DNA from: Halopenitus sp041821145
GTDB taxonomy: Archaea > Halobacteriota > Halobacteria > Halobacteriales > Haloferacaceae
Direction: 5' to 3'
Assembly: GCF_041821145.1 (NCBI RefSeq)
Contig: NZ_JBGUBC010000009.1
Coordinates: 1 to 64,000 of the forward strand
Length of the DNA: 64,000 nt
Position numbers and translations under genes: made by a program. Below the pieces are notes generated by a model. The model was not told where the DNA came from, did no database searches, and worked only from the letters and a program-made list of their open reading frames with translations. Below, in pieces: positions 34,759-41,980 of this stretch (positions are counted from its first letter, which is position 1; the number at the start of each line of letters is the position of its first letter).

Positions 34759-34796
34759 GCTACTTCAGCTGTGAAATAGTCCGGCTGTGAGCTACT
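34747..34796 (+). repeat. 18-bp direct repeat duplicating the hisF end
   Basis: GTCCGGCTGTGAGCTACT is found at 34747-34764 and again at 34779-34796, a 32-base period. The first copy contains the hisF stop codon; the second lies in the intergenic space. A T-tract (34821-34826, GTTTTTTAAG) 25 bases later may terminate hisF transcripts. Confidence 0.85.
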
Positions 34797-34845
34797 CCAT
34801 CCGTAACCGACCCATCGGCGTTTTTTAAGTCGTCACCGCGGACGA

Positions 34846-35124
34846 TCAGGCCGCACGAACCGCATCCGAGAGCGCCGTCGTCCGGTGAGTGATCGAGTCA
34901 GCCGCCTCCGCAACGGCGTCAAGGGGATCGGTATCGTCGGTTTTGACCGTGAGGACCGGGTCCGTCTGGCCGCCGGACTGTTCGGGATTGACGTCGTAGG
35001 TCGCGGCCGCGACGCTCTCGGTCTCCAGGAGCGCGCCCTTCAGGACGTTCATGAACGTGTGGTCCTCACCGGCGATCTCGATGCGGAGTTCCTCCTCGCT
35101 TTTGTCGATGACCCGCAGTTCCAT
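34846..35124 (-). CDS. rpo11: RNA polymerase subunit Rpo11 (L)
   Basis: The start is ATG 35124 (MELRVIDKSEEELRIEI), giving 92 residues, the normal length of archaeal Rpo11/RpoL. The motif GEDHTFMNVLKGALLE is the alpha-like dimerisation segment that pairs with Rpo3. The central AATYDVNPEQSGG and C-terminal helix follow. It is transcribed convergently to hisF. The upstream 185 bases to rps3ae contain no gene that I can see. Confidence 0.93.
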   Translation of the reverse strand: MELRVIDKSEEELRIEIAGEDHTFMNVLKGALLETESVAAATYDVNPEQSGGQTDPVLTVKTDDTDPLDAVAEAADSITHRTTALSDAVRAA

Positions 35125-35309
35125 GGACTTGAGTAAGCCCGAGCGGCGTTTCAACGTTTCGTCTCCACGTCGACGAAAGCGGAGCCAACCGAGACGCTAT
35201 CGTCGGTCGGTGCCGGCCACGGGACGTCGTCAGTCAGTGATTCGACCGATCGGTTGTAACGATCGCAAAAAACGGGAAAACGGAAACCGAGTCGCAGTGC
35301 GGTCGTCGC

Positions 35310-35951
35310 CTATTCGTCGACGGCGACGTCCTCGGTGTCCACGTCGACCGCAGCTTCCTCCTCGGCGGCAACCTCCTCGGGGCGCGCCTCGAGGGTGAGC
35401 TTCTGGACCTCGACGCGGCGAAGCGGGTAGATCATCTTCGCGTCGCCGTAGATCGCAGAGGAGAGCCGTCCCTCGACGATGGAGTCGACGAGGTCCGCGA
35501 AGGTCCGCTCTGCAGCGGCGTCGTTGACCTGGTCGATCATCACGCGACGGATGGCCTGCTCCTGGGAGCGGTCGGCCTTTTTCGTGGTAAAGGAAACGGG
35601 CTGGAGCCGGACGCGGTAGTCGTCCGTCGTCAACACCGTGATCGATGCCTCGATCTTCGAGGAACCGCGACGAACGAGCGAGCGCAGGTAATCGCGCGTC
35701 AACTCGTATTTCACGAACTCGGTGTAGGCCGTGTCGCTGCCCACGTCCGTGATCTTGAACGTCAACTTGGTGTTGTTCGCACCGCTTTCCTGGGTGAGTT
35801 CGCCGAGCGTGGTCGTGATCGTTCGACCGACGACCTGCTCGGGTTCGGCGGCGAGGGTCTCGCCGATCTCGGCCCTATCGAACTGCTCGGGCGCGAGCAC
35901 GGAGTACCATCGCTTCTCCTGTTTCTGTCTGGATACGGATCGTTCGCTCAT
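35310..35951 (-). CDS. rps3ae: 30S ribosomal protein S3Ae (eS1)
   Basis: From ATG 35951 (MSERSVSRQKQEKRW) it has 213 residues, normal for archaeal eS1. Recognisable blocks are WYSVLAPEQFDRAEIGET, the SLVRRGSSKIEA segment and YPLRRVEVQKLTLEARP, then an acidic tail typical of halophiles. It binds near the mRNA exit of the small subunit. It is the last gene of the rps15, recJ-like, pcc1, rps3ae group, starting 13 bases after pcc1. Confidence 0.95.
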   Translation of the reverse strand: MSERSVSRQKQEKRWYSVLAPEQFDRAEIGETLAAEPEQVVGRTITTTLGELTQESGANNTKLTFKITDVGSDTAYTEFVKYELTRDYLRSLVRRGSSKIEASITVLTTDDYRVRLQPVSFTTKKADRSQEQAIRRVMIDQVNDAAAERTFADLVDSIVEGRLSSAIYGDAKMIYPLRRVEVQKLTLEARPEEVAAEEEAAVDVDTEDVAVDE

Positions 35952-35964
35952 GTGTGTCTCGTGT

Positions 35965-36354
35965 CTATGTTGTGTCGTGTTCGTCTCTGTGTCCGTTCTC
36001 CACCGCGGTTTCCTCGTCAGTTTCGTCGGCATGTCCCTCGTCGGTTTCGTCGGCGTCGGATCGACGGGCGTCCATCGTCCGGCCGGATTCGACGTGGTCG
36101 CGACCGCGATCGACGACGCGATCGGCAACGTGCAGGTTGCGGAGGTAGTCGTCCACCGTCGACTGCAGGCCGCCGGTCGTTCCGCGAGCGATTCGCCGAA
36201 CGATTACACCGTCGTCGACCTCGCCGTCCATCGAATCGGTGTCGTCCGGAACGAGCGCGGCGTTGACGAGTGCCGGATCGTCGTGGCGCGTCCGAACGAC
36301 CGCGGTTCGTTGCGGTCGGTCGGTCGGCTCGTCCGTCGAAGACGGGTCGGTCAT
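35965..36354 (-). CDS. pcc1: KEOPS complex subunit Pcc1
   Basis: Starting at ATG 36354 the protein has 129 residues. The Pcc1 core lies at about 15-85: RTAVVRTRHDDPALVNAALVPD, then DGVIVRRIARGTTGGLQSTVDDYLRNLHVADRVV. A long acidic tail follows. Pcc1 is the dimerising subunit of KEOPS, which makes t6A in tRNA. Its start overlaps the stop of the RecJ-like gene (ATGA), and it precedes rps3ae by 13 bases, so all are co-expressed with ribosomal genes. Confidence 0.85.
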   Translation of the reverse strand: MTDPSSTDEPTDRPQRTAVVRTRHDDPALVNAALVPDDTDSMDGEVDDGVIVRRIARGTTGGLQSTVDDYLRNLHVADRVVDRGRDHVESGRTMDARRSDADETDEGHADETDEETAVENGHRDEHDTT

Positions 36355-37622
36355 GTTCGAAGCGCCTCCCTCGTTGCCGCGAGCAGTTCGGAGGCGTCGC
36401 GATCTCCGTTTCCGGCAGCATCGCGTTCGTCGTCGACGTCGGCCATGTCGAGGCCGCCGCGCGTCGGACCGCCCCAGCCGGTGGCGTGGAACTCGTCGGC
36501 TACGGAGCGGAGCGTCTCCCCGATGCCGACGGGTTCGCTCGCCGCGGCGGCGATCCGCCCGGCGTCGGCGTCGATGACGAGCGCGATCGGCTCCGGCGAT
36601 CGGAAGTCGCGAATCACTTCGGCGACGGTTGCGATCGCACCGGACGGCGCGTCGACGCGGGCCACGAAGACCCCGTCGTAGCGGCTCGTCGTCGCACCGG
36701 CGATCGATCGGTGGACCGTCGTTCCGTGTGATCGCCATTCATCGAGCGCGACGGTTCGGAGCCGATCGTCGAGGTCGTCCTTCGAGATCGCGAGCGCGAT
36801 TCCGGTTCCCGGAGCCTCGCGAGCGAGCGCTCGGAGCACGTCGGCGTAGCCGCCGACGGTCGCGAACGGCTCGGAGTCGACGATCGCATACGGACGAAGC
36901 ACACGCTCAAGGGCCGACGCCGACCGCTCGCTTGCGGTCGGCATGCCGACGACCTCGACCGCGAGCAACGACGCGAGCCGCTGATGATCGTCGTTCGAGA
37001 GCGAGTCTCGGTCGATCGTCGCACTCGTGTCGAGAGCCGAGAGGATCGACCGCGCCGCTTCCACGTCGCCCGAGACGGGTGCGCGAAACAGCGTCGAGGC
37101 GGCAAGTCCCTCCGCGAGGTCCTCGCTGGACGCCATCGACGGGACGGCCACGCCCGGACGTCGATCGACGAGATCGCGACGTTTGGCTGCCTCGAGCGCG
37201 TCGCCTGGATCGTTCGACTCGGGCACCGTGCCCGCGGCGATGATGCCGGCGAGCGTCAAGACCGGATCGGCATCGATCCCAAGTTCACCTGCGACCGCGA
37301 AGGCGGTCGTGCTCGCGGGACGTCGGTCGCCCGTGATCGCGTGGATTCCGGTGACGGACGACGACTCCGCCCCGTTCGCGCCGATCGCGATCGAAACGTC
37401 GTCTGAACCGTCCGACGCAAGCGACTCGATCGCCCCGCCCGGATCCGCGCTCACGCGGACCTGGTAGGGTGTGTCGAGGTTGCGTGCAACCCGAGCCAGC
37501 AGCGCCGCTGCTGCCAGCGCGTCACCGTCGTCGCGGGCGACGAGCCGAACGAACGGCGCGTCGCGAACGACGCCGGCGAGCGTTTTGGGGTCGGCCTCGG
37601 TGACGGCGGTCGATCCGGTCAT
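36351..37622 (-). CDS. RecJ-like DHH-superfamily protein, degenerate
   Basis: The 423-residue protein has the DHH layout with VARDDGDALAAAALLARVA where active enzymes have H-x-D-x-D-G-D, and the other metal motifs are also weak. The C-terminal part includes a DHHA1-like segment (GATTSRYDGVFVARVD). Haloarchaeal relatives are called exonuclease RecJ, but loss of the ligands suggests a structural partner, like degenerate GAN/RecJ forms bound to archaeal replication proteins. It lies in the conserved operon between rps15 and pcc1. Confidence 0.7.
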   Translation of the reverse strand: MTGSTAVTEADPKTLAGVVRDAPFVRLVARDDGDALAAAALLARVARNLDTPYQVRVSADPGGAIESLASDGSDDVSIAIGANGAESSSVTGIHAITGDRRPASTTAFAVAGELGIDADPVLTLAGIIAAGTVPESNDPGDALEAAKRRDLVDRRPGVAVPSMASSEDLAEGLAASTLFRAPVSGDVEAARSILSALDTSATIDRDSLSNDDHQRLASLLAVEVVGMPTASERSASALERVLRPYAIVDSEPFATVGGYADVLRALAREAPGTGIALAISKDDLDDRLRTVALDEWRSHGTTVHRSIAGATTSRYDGVFVARVDAPSGAIATVAEVIRDFRSPEPIALVIDADAGRIAAAASEPVGIGETLRSVADEFHATGWGGPTRGGLDMADVDDERDAAGNGDRDASELLAATREALRT

Positions 37623-37658
37623 TATCGTGGTCTCGTGGGAGTGCCGAGTGGAAATCTA

Positions 37659-38126
37659 TCAGTCGCTGACGAGTTCGCGGGCGGCGTCGTGGGTGTAGCT
37701 GAACTCCTCGTCGAGTTGGTCGCCGCGGTAGTAGTCGGCGAGCCGGCGGATCTTCGATTCGGTGTTCTGAAGCGCTCGCTTGTTCTGGTGGTCCTGCGGG
37801 TTCTCATCCATGTGTTCACGGAGGCGAACCGCGCGTTCGAGGAGATTGTAGAGATCCTCCGGGATCTCTCCGGAAGCATCGTTCTCCTCGAGGATCTGCG
37901 TGAGCTTCTTTCCGGTCGCGAGCTTGACGTTCGGGATCGGAGTTCCCTTTACGCCCTCATCGCGCAGTTTCATGCCGATCTGGCTGGGGTCGTGTCCCTG
38001 ATCTGCCAGTTCGACGACGCGCGTTTCGATCGCGTCGGCGTCGACGTCGCTCCACTCCGGCGGGTCGTCTGCCACGGGCTTGTCCGAACCGGACGAGCCG
38101 CGGCGGCGGGTATGTATTCGTGCCAT
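37659..38126 (-). CDS. rps15: 30S ribosomal protein S15 (uS15)
   Basis: The start is ATG 38126 (MARIHTRRRGSSGSDKP), and the 155 residues match archaeal uS15 with its N-terminal extension. The family motifs are GMKLRDEGVKGTP, KLTQILEEN, IPEDLYNLLERAVRLREHM and the closing NTESKIRRLADYYR. It binds 16S rRNA helix 22. First gene of a four-gene operon that runs to rps3ae. Confidence 0.96.
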   Translation of the reverse strand: MARIHTRRRGSSGSDKPVADDPPEWSDVDADAIETRVVELADQGHDPSQIGMKLRDEGVKGTPIPNVKLATGKKLTQILEENDASGEIPEDLYNLLERAVRLREHMDENPQDHQNKRALQNTESKIRRLADYYRGDQLDEEFSYTHDAARELVSD

Positions 38127-38538
38127 CGTTTGTCGTTGGAACGGCACAACCGCAAAAGCGTGACCGCGACTCCCTCCGTGGATGATCGGCGCTCCACGCC
38201 CGGAACACGTCCGTCCGCGGGCACGGGAGCGCCTCGATCGCGACGGGGGAGGCGACGGTGCACTGCCGCAATCTCAAGCCGTGGGTCGCAACCCCGGCGA
38301 GTCAGAGTTACGGCTGTGCTGTTCCCATTGAACGGTTCGCGCGCCCACTCTTAAGGGTGTTCAATCCCCACGGAGCAAATCGATCGCCCATGGAGGATGG
38401 ATCGACCTCGGATCGGCTCCGATCGTCGCCGAACGGAGCGAATCCGAACGGCGCCGCGGACGGAATCGGCGTCTGCACCGATTCCCAACCCGTTCGGATC
38501 GCCACCAGCTTTTTCCGCGGTCCGCACCGGATCTATGT
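38127..38538. other. 412-base intergenic region, no gene seen
   Basis: This stretch lies upstream of rps15 and upstream of the small zinc protein gene, so it should carry both promoters. CACTCTTAAGGG (38347-38358) is a TATA-like site for the plus direction. No frame has convincing codon use. No tRNA or box C/D pattern was found by eye. A small RNA cannot be excluded. Confidence 0.4.
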
Positions 38539-38691
38539 ATGCAACCCACACCCGGAGCGGACGACGATCGGGCCGAGGCCGCCAAGTCGGATCGGGACGA
38601 CTCGAAGACGTGTTCGGAGTGTGGTGCCGCACTGGAGTGGAGTCTCGATATCGACGGCGTCCAGCACTTGGAGTGTCCGAACTGCGAGTGA
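38539..38691 (+). CDS. Small zinc-finger protein with two CxxC knuckles
   Basis: From ATG 38539 the frame encodes 50 residues, an acidic start followed by TCSECG and, 19 residues on, ECPNCE just before the TGA. This is the size and layout of the one-domain zinc-finger micro-proteins known from Haloferax (C(P)XCG type), which affect motility or biofilm in some cases. It has no partner gene and precedes trkA by about 100 bases on the same strand. The role is unknown. Confidence 0.65.
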   Translation: MQPTPGADDDRAEAAKSDRDDSKTCSECGAALEWSLDIDGVQHLECPNCE

Positions 38692-38790
38692 TCCGGTGGG
38701 GCCGTCCCCGGCGGGCCGATCGGTTCCGAAGACAACCCATTTACCCGCTCCACGAGAACGCCGGCGCATGAGATTCGAGGGGGCCGTCCC

Positions 38791-40131
38791 GTGCACGTAG
38801 TGATCATCGGCGCGGGGCAGGTCGGCGAAAGCATCGCGGCCGATCTCCAACACGATCACGACGTCGTGATCGTCGAGAACGATGCCGAGCGCGCCGACGA
38901 GCTGACGTATTCACTCGACGTGTTGACGATCACCGCCGACGGGAGCGAAGTGGAGACGCTGGAGGAAGCCGGCGTCGACAACGCTGACATGGTGCTTGCA
39001 ACCACGGACGACGACGAGACGAACATCGTCGCCTGTTCGACGGCGAAGGCGCTGTGTAACAGCGCGTTCACGATCGCCCGGATCAAACACACGAAGTACC
39101 TCCGCACCTGGAAGCGCGAGGCGGGCGCGTTCGGCATCGACCTGATGGTGTGTACGAACCTGCTCACTGCTGAGTCAATCGTTCGCGTCGTCGGGCTTCC
39201 GGCGGCCCGCGACTCGGATGTCTTCGCGGACGGGCGCGTCCAGATGGCCGAATTCGAGATCGACGAGGAGTCGCCGATCGTCGACCAGACCGTCGAGGAG
39301 GCCGACCGGTTCGACTCGCTCACCTTCGCCGCCATCCTCCGTGATGGCGACGTCGAGGTCCCTCGCGGCGACGCATGCATCCAGGCCGACGACCGCGTGG
39401 TCGTGATCGGCTCGCCACGAAGTGTCCAGACGTTCGCGCGGACGATCGCTCCGGAGGAATCGCCCGAGGAATCCGCGGAAGTGGTCGTCATCGGCGGATC
39501 GGAGGTCGGCTACCACGTCTGTCGGCTCCTGGAGGAGCGCGGCCTCTCCCCGCGACTCGTGGAACGGGATCACGACCGGGCCAGAACGCTCGCCGAGGAG
39601 CTGCCACGGACGGTCGTGATGGAGTCGGATGCGACCGACATGGGCTTTCTCGAGCGGGAACACGTCGGGGATGCGGACATCCTCGTCTCGACGCTCGATT
39701 CAGACGAGAAGAACCTTCTCGAATGTCTGCTTGCGCGCCGGCTCGGCGTCAAGCGGACCGTCGCCGTCGTCGATCGGACCTCCTACGTCGACCTCTTCGA
39801 GACGGTTGGCGTCGACGTCGGCGTCTCCCCTCGTGAGGTCGTTGCCGAGGAGATAACGCGATTCACCCAGTCGGGATCCGCGGAGAACATCGCGTTCATC
39901 GAATCCGATAAGGCCGAGGTGATCGAAGTGGAGATCGACGAGGCGAGCGCGCTCGCGGGCAAGGCGATCCGCGATGCCGTCGTCGACTTGCCCGACGGCG
40001 TGGTCATTGGCGCCATCACCCGCAATGGAGAGTTCGTCGTCCCGCGCGGTGACACGGAGATCCACACGGGCGATCACGTCGTCGCATTCATCGAAACCTC
40101 GGTGCTCGAGGAGACGACGGAGAAGCTGTAG
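38791..40131 (+). CDS. trkA: Trk potassium uptake NAD-binding subunit
   Basis: The 446-residue protein is a full TrkA with two RCK units. The first begins HVVIIGAGQVGESIAADL (Rossmann GxGxxG) with RCK-C at about 150-210; the second begins VVVIGGSEVGYHVCRLL at about 232 with RCK-C at about 370-440. It starts with GTG at 38791; an ATG 22 bases upstream reads a different frame. TrkA gates the TrkH channel in response to nucleotides. The trkH gene follows after 259 bases, making a complete K+ uptake system, vital for salt-in halophiles. Confidence 0.93.
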   Translation: MHVVIIGAGQVGESIAADLQHDHDVVIVENDAERADELTYSLDVLTITADGSEVETLEEAGVDNADMVLATTDDDETNIVACSTAKALCNSAFTIARIKHTKYLRTWKREAGAFGIDLMVCTNLLTAESIVRVVGLPAARDSDVFADGRVQMAEFEIDEESPIVDQTVEEADRFDSLTFAAILRDGDVEVPRGDACIQADDRVVVIGSPRSVQTFARTIAPEESPEESAEVVVIGGSEVGYHVCRLLEERGLSPRLVERDHDRARTLAEELPRTVVMESDATDMGFLEREHVGDADILVSTLDSDEKNLLECLLARRLGVKRTVAVVDRTSYVDLFETVGVDVGVSPREVVAEEITRFTQSGSAENIAFIESDKAEVIEVEIDEASALAGKAIRDAVVDLPDGVVIGAITRNGEFVVPRGDTEIHTGDHVVAFIETSVLEETTEKL

Positions 40132-40390
40132 CTGTCCGGATTCCCTGGGCGATTCGATCGATTGCGCGGTCGTCCCTTCAGAGTCGATTAGTGCACCACC
40201 CTCGGGCTGGTCGGGAGTTCCCTCTCGTGGCTCGCGTCTTCGTGCTGTTGACGCCGGGATACCGGCGCTCGTGACGGAGCAGGAGACGACCGTGATCGCG
40301 ATCGAAACCCGATGGATTCTTGCCCGTGCCTTCGATCGGGTGGGATATGTATCGGCAGCCGAACGTCGCCCGGGTCCGACAGGAGAGAGG

Positions 40391-41932
40391 ATGTCCACGT
40401 CGCTGAAAGTCGACTGGCGGACGAGCGCCGCAGTCACCGGGACCGTCGTCAAATACATCGCGGTGGCAATGGCGATCCCGCTCGTCGTGGCGCTCGTCTA
40501 CGGCGAGGACCTGATCGTCTTCGGCGCGTCGATCTTTCTCACGCTCGCGATCGGCGCCCTGCTCGAACGCCTCGATCCGGACCCGGATCTCGGTCCGCGA
40601 GAGGCGCTGTTGCTCGTCGCGCTCGCGTGGCTCGCGGTCGCGATCGTCGGCACGATCCCCTACCTGCTTGCCGGATACGGCACCGAATCGACGCTTGCAC
40701 ATCCGGTCAACGCGCTCTTCGAGTCGACCTCGGGATTCACGACGACCGGCGCGACGGTGATGGGCGAGATATCACTCGACCAGCACTCACACGCGCTGTT
40801 GATGTGGCGTCAACTCACCCAATGGCTCGGCGGAATGGGGATCATCGTCCTCATGGTCGCGATCCTTCCGGAACTCGCCGTCAACGGTGCTGATCTGATA
40901 CAGGCGGAGGCGCCGGGGCCACAACTGCAAAAGCTCACGCCGCACATCCAGGAGACGGCACGTGTCCTCTGGAAGGTCTACTTCGCATTCACGCTGGGGC
41001 TTGCGGTCCTGTTGTACGGGCTCCATCTCACCGGGTTTGCGCCGAATATGGACCTGTTCAACGCGATTTCCCATGCCTTCTCGACGATGCCCACCGGCGG
41101 ATTCTCCCCACAGTCGGAAAGCATCGCGGCCTTCTCGGCGGTGGCCCAATGGGCCATCCTCCCGTTCATGGTCGTCGCCGGGGCCAACTTCGCCCTATTC
41201 TGGCACGTGCTCTCGGGGGATCCCCGAGATCTCCTTCGTGATACGGAGTTGCGCACGTACGCCGGAGCGGTCGCGACGTTCGTCGCGATCGTGTTCGGTC
41301 TGCTGTACGCCGGCGCTGCCCCGCCCCTTGAGATCGGTGGAACGACGGAGGGGACCGCGGAGCCGGCGTTGCGACACGCTGCCTTCCAGATCGGCTCGCT
41401 TTTGAACTCCACCGGATTCGCGACGAGCGATTTCGCCCAGTGGAGCGTACACGGCCAGTTGACGCTGCTTTTCGCCATGTTCATCGGCGGATCGGCCGGA
41501 TCGACCGGCGGCGGGGTCAAGGTCGTCCGCTGGCTCATCATCTACAAGATGCTTCGTCGCGAACTGTTCGAGACCGCCCATCCGAAGGCCGTCCAGCCGA
41601 TCCGCCTCGGCGGCCACGTCGTCGACGAGGACGCGATTTGGGGGGTGGTCGGGTTTACGCTGCTGTATCTCATCCTGTTCGCGATCGGCGTCCTCATCAT
41701 CGGGCTGGATGCTGCCCGCGTCGGGATCGAGTTGACCGCCCTCGAGGCGATCGGCGCGAGCCTCGCCACGATCGGCAACATTGGACCGGCGTTCGGTCGC
41801 CTCGGACCCTTCGGTTCCTACCTCTCGCTGCCGCCGACGACGAAGCTATGGATGGTCTTTTTGATGTGGATCGGCCGCCTCGAGATCATCCCCGTGCTCG
41901 TCCTCTTCACCGGGGGGTTCTGGAAACGATAG
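40391..41932 (+). CDS. trkH: Trk potassium uptake channel protein
   Basis: The start is ATG 40391 (MSTSLKVDWRTS), giving 513 residues with about twelve membrane segments. The four pore-loop regions are visible: FESTSGFTTTGAT, AFSTMPTGGFSP, LLNSTGFATSDF and LATIGNIGPAFG. The Gly in each is the filter residue. It forms the K+ conducting dimer that TrkA controls. The upstream 259 bases after trkA show no gene, so it may have a separate promoter. Confidence 0.93.
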   Translation: MSTSLKVDWRTSAAVTGTVVKYIAVAMAIPLVVALVYGEDLIVFGASIFLTLAIGALLERLDPDPDLGPREALLLVALAWLAVAIVGTIPYLLAGYGTESTLAHPVNALFESTSGFTTTGATVMGEISLDQHSHALLMWRQLTQWLGGMGIIVLMVAILPELAVNGADLIQAEAPGPQLQKLTPHIQETARVLWKVYFAFTLGLAVLLYGLHLTGFAPNMDLFNAISHAFSTMPTGGFSPQSESIAAFSAVAQWAILPFMVVAGANFALFWHVLSGDPRDLLRDTELRTYAGAVATFVAIVFGLLYAGAAPPLEIGGTTEGTAEPALRHAAFQIGSLLNSTGFATSDFAQWSVHGQLTLLFAMFIGGSAGSTGGGVKVVRWLIIYKMLRRELFETAHPKAVQPIRLGGHVVDEDAIWGVVGFTLLYLILFAIGVLIIGLDAARVGIELTALEAIGASLATIGNIGPAFGRLGPFGSYLSLPPTTKLWMVFLMWIGRLEIIPVLVLFTGGFWKR

Positions 41933-41980
41933 CGATCCCACACCGTCACCCTAAAGCGAACCCCAGCCGACCCGAGACGT

